Positions 1 to 8,625 of a stretch of DNA of 64,000 nt are shown one piece after another. How positions within the stretch are numbered: the stretch's first letter is position 1; each line of letters starts with the position of its first letter. Origin of the DNA: Burkholderia seminalis DSM 23518. GTDB taxonomy: Bacteria > Pseudomonadota > Gammaproteobacteria > Burkholderiales > Burkholderiaceae. The stretch is from positions 459,235 through 523,234 of the forward strand of contig NZ_CADFDK010000005.1 in NCBI RefSeq assembly GCF_902832885.1. Reading direction: 5' to 3'. Under the pieces are notes generated by a model. It searched no databases. It saw only the letters and a program-made list of their open reading frames with translations, and was not told where the DNA came from. The position numbers and the translations under genes were made by a program.

Positions 1-1351
1 CATTGCCAACCGCGGTGAAATCGCGCTGCGCATCCAGCGCGCGTGCCGCGAGCTCGGCGTCAAGACGGTGGTCGTCTACTCGGAAGCCGACAAGGAAGCC
101 AAGTACGTGCGCCTCGCGGACGAAGCCGTCTGCATCGGCCCGGCTCCGTCGAACCTGAGCTACCTGAACATGCCGGCGCTGATCAGCGCCGCGGAAGTCA
201 CCGATGCCGAGGCGATCCACCCCGGCTACGGCTTCCTGTCGGAAAACGCCGATTTCGCGGAGCGCGTCGAGCAGTCGGGCTTCACGTTCATCGGCCCGCG
301 CCCGGAAACGATCCGGATGATGGGCGACAAGGTCACCGCGAAGCAGACGATGATCAAGACCGGCGTGCCGTGCGTGCCGGGCTCGGAAGGCGCGTTGCCG
401 GACGATCCGAAGGAGATCGTCAAGATTGCGCGCGCGATCGGCTATCCGGTCATCATCAAGGCGGCCGGCGGCGGCGGCGGGCGCGGGATGCGCGTCGTGC
501 ACACCGAGGCTGCGCTCGTCAACGCGGTCAACATGACCCGCGAGGAAGCCGGCCGTGCGTTCGGCAACCCGCAGGTGTACATGGAGAAGTTCCTCGAGAA
601 CCCGCGTCACATCGAGATCCAGGTGCTGTCGGACGCGTACAAGAACGCGATCTGGCTGGGCGAGCGCGACTGCTCGATGCAGCGCCGCCACCAGAAGGTG
701 ATCGAGGAAGCGCCGGCGCCCGGCATTCCGCGCCGCCTGATCGACCGCATCGGCGACCGCTGCGCGGACGCCTGCAAGAAGATGGGCTACCTCGGTGCGG
801 GCACGTTCGAATTCCTGTACGAAAACGGCGAGTTCTACTTCATCGAGATGAACACGCGCGTGCAGGTCGAGCATCCGGTATCGGAGCTGATCACGGGCGT
901 CGACATCGTGCAGGAACAGATCCGCATCGCGGCCGGCGAGAAGCTCGCGCTGCGCCAGCGCGACATCCAGTTCCGCGGACATGCGATCGAATGCCGGATC
1001 AACGCCGAGGATCCGTTCAAGTTCACGCCGTCGCCGGGCCGGATCACGTCGTGGCATACGCCGGGCGGCCCCGGCGTGCGCGTCGACTCGCATGCCTACA
1101 ATGGCTATTTCGTGCCGCCGAACTATGATTCGATGATCGGCAAGCTGATCACCTACGGCGCGACGCGCGAGCAGGCGATCCGCCGCATGCGCATCGCGCT
1201 GTCGGAAATGGTCGTCGAAGGCATCCAGACCAACATCCCGCTGCACCGCGAGCTGATGATCGACTCGAAGTTCGTCGAAGGCGGCACCAGCATCCACTAT
1301 CTCGAAAACCGGCTCGCGCAGAAGCAGCAGGTCGCACCGGAAGAAGCGTAA
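1..1351 (+). CDS. accC: Acetyl-CoA carboxylase biotin carboxylase subunit (5' end cut by window)
   Basis: Carboxylates biotin on the AccB carrier using ATP and bicarbonate, the first step of fatty acid synthesis. The reading frame is already open at base 2 ([11 protein letters not shown]), so only about six N-terminal residues lie outside the window; 449 residues are visible. The ATP-grasp glycine loop ([12 protein letters not shown], near visible residue 155) and the active-site stretch [10 protein letters not shown] (near 282) are intact, and the C-terminal biotin carboxylase domain runs to the stop. prmA follows after 2 bases, so the two are probably co-transcribed. accB would be expected just upstream, outside the window. 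Confidence 0.97.
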   Translation, partial: IANRGEIALRIQRACRELGVKTVVVYSEADKEAKYVRLADEAVCIGPAPSNLSYLNMPALISAAEVTDAEAIHPGYGFLSENADFAERVEQSGFTFIGPRPETIRMMGDKVTAKQTMIKTGVPCVPGSEGALPDDPKEIVKIARAIGYPVIIKAAGGGGGRGMRVVHTEAALVNAVNMTREEAGRAFGNPQVYMEKFLENPRHIEIQVLSDAYKNAIWLGERDCSMQRRHQKVIEEAPAPGIPRRLIDRIGDRCADACKKMGYLGAGTFEFLYENGEFYFIEMNTRVQVEHPVSELITGVDIVQEQIRIAAGEKLALRQRDIQFRGHAIECRINAEDPFKFTPSPGRITSWHTPGGPGVRVDSHAYNGYFVPPNYDSMIGKLITYGATREQAIRRMRIALSEMVVEGIQTNIPLHRELMIDSKFVEGGTSIHYLENRLAQKQQVAPEEA

Positions 1352-1353
1352 GC

Positions 1354-2256
1354 ATGAGCTATCGCGAACTCGTCGTCGAACTGGCCCGTGAGCATGCGGA
1401 GGCGCTGTCCGACGCGCTGCTCGACCTCGGCGCGCTGTCGGTGTCCGTCGAGGACGCCGACGCCGACACGCCCGACGAACAGCCGCTCTTCGGCGAGCCG
1501 GGCCTCGTGCCCGACCGCACCGCGTGGCAGCACTCGCGCGTGGTCGCGCTGCTGTCGGCCGACCATGAGCCGGCCGTGCTGCTCGCCGCGGCCGCGAACG
1601 AGATCGGCATCGCCGAAACGCCGAAGTTCGTCGTCCGCGAAGTCGAGGAACAGGACTGGGTGCGGCTCACGCAATCGCAGTTCGAGCCGATCCCGATCGG
1701 CGAGCGGATCTGGGTCGTGCCGTCGTGGCACGACGCGCCCGATCCCGATGCGCTCGTCCTCGAGCTCGATCCGGGCCTCGCATTCGGCACCGGCAGCCAC
1801 CCCACTACCCGTCTGTGCATGGAGTGGCTCGAACAGTCGGTGAAGCCCGGCCAGTCGGTGCTCGACTACGGCTGCGGCTCGGGCATTCTCGCGATCCTCG
1901 CGAAGAAATGCGGGGCGAACCCCGTCATCGGCATCGACATCGATCCGCAAGCCGTCGAATCGGCGCGGCAGAACAGCGAGCGCAACCGTGCGGAAGTCAC
2001 GTACGGGTTGCCCGACGCATGCCCGGACGGCGAGTTCGACATCGTCGTCGCGAACATCCTGTCGAACCCGCTGAAGCTGATGGCGTCGATGCTCGCATCG
2101 AAGGTCAAACCGGGCGGGCGCATCGCGCTGTCGGGCGTGCTCGCGCGCCAGGCGGACGAAGTCGCGGCCGTCTACGCGCGCTACGTCGACATCTCGGTCT
2201 GGCGTGAACACGAAGGTTGGGTATGCCTCGCCGGAACCCGGCGGGAAAGCCATTAG
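1354..2256 (+). CDS. prmA: Ribosomal protein L11 methyltransferase
   Basis: Predicted to methylate ribosomal protein L11 using S-adenosylmethionine in the cytoplasm. The 300-residue length is normal for the family. The SAM-binding motif I ([11 protein letters not shown]) begins near residue 170, and the motif [10 protein letters not shown] near 231 matches the NIL-type catalytic loop of PrmA. The N-terminal 90 residues form the substrate-recognition domain in this family. It starts 2 bases after the accC stop. The accBC-prmA order is common in beta- and gammaproteobacteria, which supports the call. Confidence 0.95.
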   Translation: MSYRELVVELAREHAEALSDALLDLGALSVSVEDADADTPDEQPLFGEPGLVPDRTAWQHSRVVALLSADHEPAVLLAAAANEIGIAETPKFVVREVEEQDWVRLTQSQFEPIPIGERIWVVPSWHDAPDPDALVLELDPGLAFGTGSHPTTRLCMEWLEQSVKPGQSVLDYGCGSGILAILAKKCGANPVIGIDIDPQAVESARQNSERNRAEVTYGLPDACPDGEFDIVVANILSNPLKLMASMLASKVKPGGRIALSGVLARQADEVAAVYARYVDISVWREHEGWVCLAGTRRESH

Positions 2257-2301
2257 AATAGCGCTGTCCTTCACTCTGGCCAGCAGGCCGCCCGGCTCGA
2301 C

Positions 2302-3651
2302 ATGCTTCTTGCGACGCGCTGCCCTCATTGCGAAACCGTCTTCCGGCTGCAGCAGGAACAGCTCTCGCTGCATGACGGGCTCGTGCGCTGCGGCCATTGC
2401 CACGAAGTCTTCAACGCGTCCGAATCGCTCGTTCCCGCGCACGCGCCGCAGCCCGAACCGGCCCTGACCGACGCGGCTGCGGCGCCGGACCACGGCGACG
2501 CGCATCATCAGGCCCCGCCCGCACGGCTGTTCACCGCCGACGCGCCGGCCGCGTCGCCGTCCCACACCGATTACAAGCCGGAAGGCTGGGACATGTGGGC
2601 GCCGTGGCTCGACGCCGGCGTCGATCCGTCGCTGCAGCACAGCGTCGAGACCGTCCGCGTCGAGCCGCTGGTGCCGCTCGCGCTCCCGGCCGCGGAAGCC
2701 GGCGTCGTTCATCTGTCGGGCACGCCCGTGCCGTTCCCGTCCCCGACCGAACTCGACGCCGCTTCGACTGGCGTCGAGCAACCGGCCGAACCGCATTCGC
2801 AGCCGACGGAACACGACACCGCTGCCTCGCCCGCGCCGATCGAGCGCGACCCGCGCGAGCCGCGCTTCGTCGCCCACCTCCCGTCGGAGCCGCAAGCCAC
2901 GCCCGATGCCGCCGAACCCGCCGGCCACGCGCACTTCGCCGTGCCGGACGACGAACGCGCACCGCGCGAGCCGCGTTTTGCGTTCACGCCGGCGCCGGCC
3001 GTCACCGAACCCGAACCCGCAACCGGATCCGGATCCGACGCGTTCCCCCGTCATGATCAGGCCGCGCCCGCGGCGGCAGCCGAGCCGGCGGCACCGTTCC
3101 CGGCCGCACTGTCCGACGACGACCGTCCGCACTTCGCCGTCACGCGCGAGACGCGCGCGCCGCAGCCGCGCGGGATGCTCGGCGGTTTCTTCGGCGGCCT
3201 CGTCGCGGCGGTGCTGGCCGTGCTGCTCGTCACGCAGCTCGCGTGGTGGCAACGTGAAACGCTGATGATCGACTGGCCCGTCACGCAGGGCTGGTTCCGG
3301 CAGGCTTGCGCGCCGCTCGGCTGCACGGTCGCGCCCCCGCGCGCGATCGACGGCCTGCGGCTCGACGCGACCGACCTGCGCCAGCTCGACGGGCCGCGCG
3401 AACTCGAATTGAAGGTACCGCTGACGAACCGCTACCGCGTCGCGCTCGCGTACCCGTCGCTCGAACTCACGCTGCTCGACGACGCCAATCGCGTCACCGT
3501 GCGCCGCGTGCTCGCACCGCGCGACTACGTGCGTCCGGGCACGCCGATCGACGCCGGGCTGCCGCCCGGCACCACGCAGACGATGGTCGTCCGCCTCGAA
3601 ACGAACGGCACGCCCGCCTCGAATTTCCGCGTCCAGATCTTCTATCCGTGA
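2302..3651 (+). CDS. Zinc-ribbon and DUF3426 domain membrane protein
   Basis: A 449-residue protein of unknown function with three visible parts. Residues about 5-35 form an MJ0042-type zinc ribbon (CPHC, then CGHC 22 residues later). Residues about 50-290 are a long linker rich in Pro, Ala and Glu with repeated DPREPRF/APREPRF motifs. One transmembrane helix lies at about 293-317, followed by a DUF3426 domain with strand-like segments. The arrangement suggests a cytoplasmic zinc ribbon and a periplasmic C-terminal domain. It lies 45 bases after prmA and is often its neighbour in Burkholderiales. No biochemical role is assigned with confidence. Confidence 0.85.
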   Translation: MLLATRCPHCETVFRLQQEQLSLHDGLVRCGHCHEVFNASESLVPAHAPQPEPALTDAAAAPDHGDAHHQAPPARLFTADAPAASPSHTDYKPEGWDMWAPWLDAGVDPSLQHSVETVRVEPLVPLALPAAEAGVVHLSGTPVPFPSPTELDAASTGVEQPAEPHSQPTEHDTAASPAPIERDPREPRFVAHLPSEPQATPDAAEPAGHAHFAVPDDERAPREPRFAFTPAPAVTEPEPATGSGSDAFPRHDQAAPAAAAEPAAPFPAALSDDDRPHFAVTRETRAPQPRGMLGGFFGGLVAAVLAVLLVTQLAWWQRETLMIDWPVTQGWFRQACAPLGCTVAPPRAIDGLRLDATDLRQLDGPRELELKVPLTNRYRVALAYPSLELTLLDDANRVTVRRVLAPRDYVRPGTPIDAGLPPGTTQTMVVRLETNGTPASNFRVQIFYP

Positions 3652-3725
3652 CGCACCGCGGCGCGCGCATGCGCGCCCGTCTCAACCCGCGCGCCTCAAG
3701 CGGCGCGCTATTTCGGAGCACGAAC

Positions 3726-4229
3726 ATGAGCAAAGTTACGCTGGGTGGCAACCCGATCGATCTCGCCGGCACGTTCCCGGCCGTCGGCGCCCAAGCCGCC
3801 GATTTCAAGCTGGTCGGCAAGGACCTCGCCGACCTGTCGCTCGCCAGCTTCGCCGGCAAGCGCAAAGTGCTGAACATCGTGCCGAGCCTCGACACGCCGA
3901 CCTGCGCGACGTCGACCCGCAAGTTCAACGAAGCCGCGTCGTCGCTCGACAACACGGTCGTGGTCGTCGTGTCCGCCGACCTGCCGTTCGCCGCCACGCG
4001 CTTCTGCACGACCGAGGGTCTCGCCAACGTCGTGACGGCCTCGACGTTCCGCACCGGCCGCGCGTTCGCGAACGCGTACGGCGTCGACGTGACGAGCGGC
4101 CCGCTGAACGGCCTGACCGCCCGTGCCGTCGTCGTGCTCGACGCGCAGGACAAGGTGATCCACGCGGAACTCGTCGGCGAAATCAAGGACGAGCCGAACT
4201 ACGATGCAGCGCTCGCCGCACTGAAGTAA
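3726..4229 (+). CDS. tpx: Thiol peroxidase (Tpx-type peroxiredoxin)
   Basis: Reduces hydrogen and alkyl peroxides with electrons from thioredoxin. The 167-residue length is typical. The peroxidatic cysteine is Cys60 in [13 protein letters not shown] and the resolving cysteine is Cys94 in TRFC, the expected Tpx pair. The ATG at 3726 is preceded by GGAGCACGAAC, a plausible ribosome site, and the protein from there ([11 protein letters not shown]) matches family N-termini; the open frame extends further upstream but overlaps the previous gene and is not used. No signal peptide is seen. Confidence 0.95.
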   Translation: MSKVTLGGNPIDLAGTFPAVGAQAADFKLVGKDLADLSLASFAGKRKVLNIVPSLDTPTCATSTRKFNEAASSLDNTVVVVVSADLPFAATRFCTTEGLANVVTASTFRTGRAFANAYGVDVTSGPLNGLTARAVVVLDAQDKVIHAELVGEIKDEPNYDAALAALK

Positions 4230-4253
4230 GCTTTCTACCGCTTTCCCCTGCCG

Positions 4254-4274
4254 CGCCGCGCCCTTCGCGCGGCG
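4254..4274 (+). terminator. Possible weak terminator after tpx
   Basis: Perfect 8-bp inverted repeat CGCCGCGC/GCGCGGCG around a CCTTC loop, 24 bases after the tpx stop. Only two T residues follow, so it may instead be an mRNA 3' stabiliser. Confidence 0.4.
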
Positions 4275-4314
4275 TTGTCGCGCAGGGTCCCTCATTTCTA
4301 CAGGAACGCACACC

Positions 4315-5253
4315 TTGGCTACGCTGATTTGCGGCTCGATCGCCTACGACTCCATCATGACCTTCGAAGGGCGGTTCCGCGAGCACATCCTGCCCGACCA
4401 GGTGCACCTCATCAACCTGAGCTTCCTCGTGCCGACGATGCGCCGCGAATTCGGCGGCTGCGCGGGCAACATCGCGTATGCGCTGCACCTGCTGGGCGGC
4501 GATGCGCGCATGATGGGGACGATGGGCGCGCTCGACGCGCAGCCGTATCTCGACCGGCTCGACCAGCTCGGCCTGCGCCGCGACCACGTTCGCGTGCTGC
4601 CCGATACGTATACGGCGCAGGCGATGATCACGACCGATCTCGACAACAACCAGATCGCCGCGTTCCACCCGGGCGCGATGATGCAGTCGCACCTGAACCA
4701 TGCGGGCGACGCGCCGGACATCCAGCTCGCGATCGTCGGCCCGGACGGCTTCGACGGGATGGTGCAGCACGTGGAAGAACTGGCCAAGGCCGGTGTGCCG
4801 TTCGTGTTCGACCCGGGCCAGGGTCTGCCGCTGTTCGACGGTGCGACGCTGCGCCGCAGCATTGAACTTGCGACCTATGTGGCGGTCAACGACTACGAGG
4901 CCAAGCTGGTGAGCGACAAGACGGGATGGTCCGAAGATGAAATCGCCAGCCGGGTCGATGCCCTCGTCATTACGCGTGGCGAGCACGGCGCGACCATCCG
5001 CCACAAGCAGGGCACGGAGCAGATTCCTGTCGTACCGGCCGAGCGCATCGCCGATCCGACCGGCTGCGGCGACGCCTTCCGGGGCGGCCTGCTGTACGGC
5101 ATCGAGCATGGCCTCGACTGGGCGACCACGGGGCGCCTCGCCAGCCTGATGGGCTCGCTCAAGATCGCCCACCAGGGGCCCCAGAGTTACGTACTGACGC
5201 GCGCGGAAATCGACGCACGCTTCGAGACTGCATTCGGTTACAGTCTCAAATGA
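4315..5253 (+). CDS. PfkB-family kinase, adenosine/nucleoside kinase type
   Basis: Transfers phosphate from ATP to the hydroxymethyl group of a sugar or nucleoside. The 312-residue protein has the PfkB N-terminal glycine signature GGCAGNIAYAL near residue 46. It also has the C-terminal signature DPTGCGDAFRGG near 247, with the catalytic Asp in GCGDAF and an anion hole. The start is a TTG (MATLICGSIAYDS), which gives the usual N-terminal strand. The sequence resembles Burkholderia broad-specificity nucleoside kinases, so adenosine or inosine is the likely substrate, but substrate choice is inference. It is followed closely by a lipoprotein gene. Confidence 0.85.
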   Translation: MATLICGSIAYDSIMTFEGRFREHILPDQVHLINLSFLVPTMRREFGGCAGNIAYALHLLGGDARMMGTMGALDAQPYLDRLDQLGLRRDHVRVLPDTYTAQAMITTDLDNNQIAAFHPGAMMQSHLNHAGDAPDIQLAIVGPDGFDGMVQHVEELAKAGVPFVFDPGQGLPLFDGATLRRSIELATYVAVNDYEAKLVSDKTGWSEDEIASRVDALVITRGEHGATIRHKQGTEQIPVVPAERIADPTGCGDAFRGGLLYGIEHGLDWATTGRLASLMGSLKIAHQGPQSYVLTRAEIDARFETAFGYSLK

Positions 5254-5272
5254 ATATTGTGGGAGAGCAAAG

Positions 5273-5746
5273 ATGTTGACGAACAAAACCCTCACGCTCG
5301 CGGCCATGCTGACGGCCACGCTGACGCTCGCCGGCTGCTTCACGGCACCCGGTTCCGCCGATGTCTATAGCGTCGGCCAGGCGCAGCGCGAACAGACGGT
5401 CCGCATGGGCACGGTCGAAAGCGTCCGCGCGGTACGCATCCAGTCCGACGGCGGCGGCAGCGCGATCGGCACGCTCGGCGGCGGCGCACTCGGCGCGGTC
5501 GCAGGCAGCGCGATCGGCGGCGGCAAGGGCTCGATCCTGACGGCGATCGCGGGCGGCCTCGTCGGCGCGGTCGCGGGTAACGCCGTGGGCGAAAACCTCA
5601 GCACGGCGAACGGTGTCGAAATCACCGTGCGCCTCGACAACGGCGATCTGCGCTCGATCACGCAGGCGGCCAGCGGCGAAGCGTTCCGTGCAGGCGAGCG
5701 CGTACGACTGCTGTCGAGCGGCGGCGTCACGCGCGTCACGCACTAA
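5273..5746 (+). CDS. Glycine-zipper outer membrane lipoprotein
   Basis: A 157-residue SlyB/PcpH-like lipoprotein. The signal peptide ends in a lipobox LAGC with the lipidated Cys at residue 22. Residues about 60-115 hold a glycine-zipper 2TM repeat (GGGSAIGTLGGGALGAVAG and a second copy), which packs small-residue helices in the outer membrane. A beta-rich C-terminus follows. It lies 19 bases downstream of the PfkB-type kinase gene and has its own strong intrinsic terminator. The family is linked to envelope integrity; the exact role here is not known. Confidence 0.88.
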   Translation: MLTNKTLTLAAMLTATLTLAGCFTAPGSADVYSVGQAQREQTVRMGTVESVRAVRIQSDGGGSAIGTLGGGALGAVAGSAIGGGKGSILTAIAGGLVGAVAGNAVGENLSTANGVEITVRLDNGDLRSITQAASGEAFRAGERVRLLSSGGVTRVTH

Positions 5747-5783
5747 CCGGTATCCTCAGCACGCGGCGCAAGCCGCGGTCGAA

Positions 5784-5815
5784 CGCATGTGCGACGCTGC
5801 ACATGCGTTTTTTTT
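5784..5815 (+). terminator. Intrinsic terminator of the glycine-zipper lipoprotein gene
   Basis: Perfect 9-bp stem CGCATGTGC/GCACATGCG with a 6-base loop (GACGCT), immediately followed by eight T residues. It lies 37 bases after the stop codon. Confidence 0.92.
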
Positions 5816-5864
5816 CGTCCGTACTCACCGCAGCCGACACCTCGGCGAGTACGGACGAAAAAAA
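5809..5864. terminator. Bidirectional 18-bp hairpin between convergent genes
   Basis: The arms at 5809-5826 (seven T, then CGTCCGTACTC) and 5847-5864 (GAGTACGGACG, then seven A) are perfect 18-base complements. The loop holds a further GCCGA/TCGGC stem. The T/A tracts are part of the stem, so it can act as a terminator in both directions. It shares its left T tract with the preceding terminator. Confidence 0.8.
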
Positions 5865-5865
5865 T

Positions 5866-5890
5866 CCCGCCACCTGAGCCAGATGGCGGG
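5866..5890 (-). terminator. Terminator of the histone-H1-like gene
   Basis: CCCGCCA (5866-5872) pairs with TGGCGGG (5884-5890). Read on the minus strand the hairpin is followed by a run of T (complement of 5858-5864). It sits 69 bases past the stop of the minus-strand H1-like gene. Confidence 0.8.
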
Positions 5891-5895
5891 ACTGA

Positions 5896-5938
5896 TTGAG
5901 TAGCGCTACTCAACCCGCGGACACCACGTGAGTGTCCG
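5896..5938. repeat. 18-bp palindrome and adjacent 7-bp inverted repeat
   Basis: 5896-5913 is a perfect 18-bp palindrome (TTGAGTAGCGCTACTCAA). Five bases on, CGGACAC (5918-5924) and GTGTCCG (5932-5938) flank CACGTGA. Both lie in the 3' untranslated region of the H1-like gene. Transcript stabilisation is possible; no function can be read from the sequence. Confidence 0.6.
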
Positions 5939-5959
5939 GGTGGTGCTGGTCAGCCGCGA

Positions 5960-6610
5960 TTACGGACGGCTGCCGGTCGGGAACGGCCACGCCGCTGCCG
6001 GGTTGAGCGCGGTCTTCACGCCCGATGCCGGCGCAACCGATGCGGTCGACGCGGTCGTTGCCGGCGCAGCCTTCTTCACGACGGCCTTCTTCGGTGCAGC
6101 AGCCTTCTTCGCCGGCGCAGCAGCCGCCTTCGCAGGGGCAGCCTTCTTGGCAGGCGCAGCCTTCTTCGCGGCAGCCTTCTTCGCAGGCGCAGCCTTCTTC
6201 GCGGCAGCCTTCTTCGCCGGTGCCGCCTTCTTCGCAGCAGCCTTCTTAGCCGGTGCTGCCTTCTTCGCAGCAACCTTCTTCACGGCGACCTTCTTCGCTG
6301 CAACTTTCTTCGCAGCAGCCTTCTTCGCCGGTGCCGCCTTCTTCGCAGCAACCTTCTTCACGGCGACTTTCTTCGCTGCGACCTTCTTGGCTGCAACCTT
6401 CTTCGTTGCGACCTTCTTGGCTGCGACCTTCTTCGCTGCGGCCTTCTTCGCCGGTGCTGCCTTCTTCGCAGCAACCTTCTTCACGGCGACTTTCTTCGCT
6501 GCGACCTTCTTCACTGCAGCGGCCTTCTTCGCCGGAGCAGCAGCCTTCTTCGCAACGGTCTTCTTGGCAGCAACCTTCTTAGCAGCCGGTTTCTTCTTGG
6601 CAGTAGCCAT
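5960..6610 (-). CDS. Histone H1-like, lysine/alanine-rich nucleoid protein
   Basis: A 216-residue basic protein resembling the eukaryotic H1 tail and Burkholderia/Bordetella H1-like proteins (BpH1/BpH2, AlgP type). It probably binds DNA without sequence specificity and compacts the nucleoid. Residues about 1-165 are built almost wholly from KKAA, KKVA and APAKK units arranged in longer near-identical tandem blocks. The last 35 residues are different, ending NPAAAWPFPTGSRP, a tail that appears to be conserved in the group. An AAGGAG ribosome site lies 6 bases before the ATG. The internal repeats make the length prone to change by recombination. Confidence 0.88.
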   Translation of the reverse strand: MATAKKKPAAKKVAAKKTVAKKAAAPAKKAAAVKKVAAKKVAVKKVAAKKAAPAKKAAAKKVAAKKVATKKVAAKKVAAKKVAVKKVAAKKAAPAKKAAAKKVAAKKVAVKKVAAKKAAPAKKAAAKKAAPAKKAAAKKAAPAKKAAAKKAAPAKKAAPAKAAAAPAKKAAAPKKAVVKKAAPATTASTASVAPASGVKTALNPAAAWPFPTGSRP

Positions 6611-7048
6611 GTTGTTCTCCTTCAGGTTCAGATGAGAGTCAGTTCAAACTACACCCTTCGTCAAAACCCGCTTCCCGCGGACGCTGTTCAAGACGTGCGC
6701 TTCGAAGCGGGCTATTCATCGGCGTACGCAGGTACCGCGCGCTTACGCTAATGAATACGGTATGGCGCGCGTGACCACTCGGCCTCGCGCGCCAAATCAA
6801 GTCGGTAGCCGGCGCACCGCGCGCCGCTACCCCTAATCGCTTGATCAAGCGGACCGCCACACGGCCGTCCGCTTTATCCGGAGGGAAGTTTGCCCATCCC
6901 ACTGAAGGGTTCGCAAAGTGCCTGTCGTATCGTTGGGCCGTTAAGGCACCGGGCATGCTTTGCATCAGGCGTTCTTGCTCCTAAACCTTGGGCCGGGGCC
7001 GAGAGGCCGCCGGCTGCTCACATCATGTGACGGGTTCGCTGCTGCGGG
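6611..7048. other. 438-base gap with several inverted repeats
   Basis: No convincing gene. It holds the upstream region of the H1-like gene and the downstream region of nrdB. Visible structures are: a 17-base imperfect inverted repeat at 6713-6729/6741-6757 (TATTCAT...ATGAATA ends); TGGCGCGCG/CGCGCGCCA at 6763-6771/6786-6794; and AAGCGGAC/GTCCGCTT at 6847-6854/6867-6874. Base composition is less GC-extreme than the neighbouring genes. Confidence 0.6.
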
Positions 7049-8260
7049 TTATTCCCAGGACAGCGCGCCCCCCGTCTGATACTCGATCACACGCGTCTCG
7101 AAGAAGTTGCGTTCCTTCTTCAGGTCGATCATCTCGCTCATCCACGGGAACGGGTTTTCCTCGTTCGGGTACAGCGGATCGAGGCCGATCTGCTGGCAAC
7201 GGCGGTTGCTGATGAAACGCAGGTAGCTCTTGAACATCGACGCGTTCAAACCCAGCACGCCGCGCGGCATCGTGTCTTCGGCGTAGCGGTATTCGAGTTC
7301 GACAGCCTGCTTGAACAGCTCGCGGATCTCGGCGCGGAATTCCGCGGTCCAGAGATGCGGATTCTCGAGCTTGATCTGGTTGATCAGGTCGATGCCGAAG
7401 TTGCAGTGCATCGACTCGTCGCGCAGGATGTACTGATATTGCTCTGCAGCACCCGTCATCTTGTTCTGGCGGCCGAGTGCGAGGATCTGCGTGAACCCGA
7501 CATAGAAGAACAGGCCTTCCATGATGCAGGCGAACACGATCAGCGACTTCAGCAGCTTCTGATCCGCTTCGAGCGTGCCGGTCTTGAAGGCCGGGTCCGT
7601 CAGCGTGTGGATGAACGGGATCAGGAATTCGTCCTTCGCGCGGATCGACGTGACCTCGTGGTACGCGTTGAAGATCTCGCCTTCGTCGAGACCGAGCGAT
7701 TCGACAATGTATTGGTACGCGTGCGTGTGGATCGCTTCCTCGAACGCCTGGCGCAGCAGGAACTGCCGGCACTCGGGCGCCGTGATGTGGCGGTACGTGC
7801 CGAGCACGATGTTGTTCGCCGCGAGCGAATCGGCCGTCACGAAGAAGCCGAGGTTGCGCTTCACGATGCGGCGCTCGTCCTCGGTCAGACCGTTCGGGTC
7901 CTTCCACAGAGCGATGTCGCGGGACATGTTGATTTCCTGCGGCATCCAGTGGTTCGCGCAACCGGCCAGATACTTTTCCCACGCCCACTTGTACTTGAAC
8001 GGCACCAGCTGATTCACGTCAGTCTGGCCGTTGATGATGCGCTTGTCGGCGACATTGACCCGCGCTTCCGTACCGCCGGCGGGAACAGCCGATGCTTGCG
8101 GCGGCACCGCAAGATCGCCTTCGAAAATGTCACGGACCTGATGGGCGGCAGGCGCAGCGGCCTGCATTCCGACAGCCATCCCGGCGGAGGTGCGCAACGC
8201 GTTTTGCTGCGCTCCGCTCGCGGGGGTTACGGCAGTCTTCTCGTCATCCCAGTTGAGCAT
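7049..8260 (-). CDS. nrdB: Ribonucleoside-diphosphate reductase beta subunit, class Ia
   Basis: Holds the diiron-tyrosyl radical cofactor that starts ribonucleotide reduction with NrdA. The 403 residues include the two iron-ligand motifs ExxH at E175-H178 and E282-H285. Tyr182 stands four residues after H178, the spacing of the radical tyrosine in E. coli NrdB. The first 80 residues are a variable extension not found in the E. coli protein. The last residues (GGALSWE) form the tail that docks to NrdA. It is transcribed after nrdA but separated from it by 365 bases. Confidence 0.96.
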   Translation of the reverse strand: MLNWDDEKTAVTPASGAQQNALRTSAGMAVGMQAAAPAAHQVRDIFEGDLAVPPQASAVPAGGTEARVNVADKRIINGQTDVNQLVPFKYKWAWEKYLAGCANHWMPQEINMSRDIALWKDPNGLTEDERRIVKRNLGFFVTADSLAANNIVLGTYRHITAPECRQFLLRQAFEEAIHTHAYQYIVESLGLDEGEIFNAYHEVTSIRAKDEFLIPFIHTLTDPAFKTGTLEADQKLLKSLIVFACIMEGLFFYVGFTQILALGRQNKMTGAAEQYQYILRDESMHCNFGIDLINQIKLENPHLWTAEFRAEIRELFKQAVELEYRYAEDTMPRGVLGLNASMFKSYLRFISNRRCQQIGLDPLYPNEENPFPWMSEMIDLKKERNFFETRVIEYQTGGALSWE

Positions 8261-8625
8261 AAATTCTCACCATCAATTTAGAACGGTTTGTACCATCTTT
8301 TCCTGAGCGATAAAAGGGTTCGCTCACGAAAAATCCTTTTTTCGATTCGCGTTGCGACCTCGATACAACACTTTGAGCAACGCATCGTCGTTCATGCAGC
8401 GCGCGAAGTGAGTTGCGCATGTATCGCGAGGTGCGCCCGACGCATCGAACGCCGATCGAAACGCGACGCCGTCGGGGATGTTTCGATCGCTTGTCACTGC
8501 CTGCAACGCAGGTGGCGCGTTACAGATTCCTTATCATTTTTTTAGTTGAGAGCGGCGCACACTTCAACCTCGATCGGTCGTCGTGTGCGCCGCCTTTGCC
8601 TGCTTCTCAGGTCAGGCGCACTGCG
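8261..8625 (-). other. 365-base nrdA-nrdB spacer
   Basis: No confident gene. Three inverted repeats are visible: GAGCGA/TCGCTC at 8305-8310/8320-8325; CGATCGAAAC/GTTTCGATCG at 8453-8462/8480-8489; and an 11-bp stem GCGGCGCACAC/GTGTGCGCCGC at 8552-8562/8583-8593, 32 bases after the nrdA stop. The last has no T tract on the minus strand, so it looks more like a processing or stabilising hairpin than a terminator. Confidence 0.55.

Noticed and set aside
1297-3252. 651-residue minus-strand open frame opposite prmA and the DUF3426 gene
   Set aside because: Arg/Gly-rich shadow; both plus-strand genes have clear domains.
6070-6560. Tandem DNA repeat that could be taken for a CRISPR array or minisatellite
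   Set aside because: The units are codons of the KKAA/KKVA repeats of the H1-like protein, without unique spacers of constant length.
6639-6965. 108-residue minus-strand open frame in the nrdB/H1-like gap
   Set aside because: No ribosome site, no recognisable domain, and it runs through the inverted repeats.
8324-8506. 60-residue minus-strand open frame between nrdA and nrdB with a TTG start
   Set aside because: Weak start, no ribosome site, and it includes one arm pair of a perfect inverted repeat; not supported as a gene.
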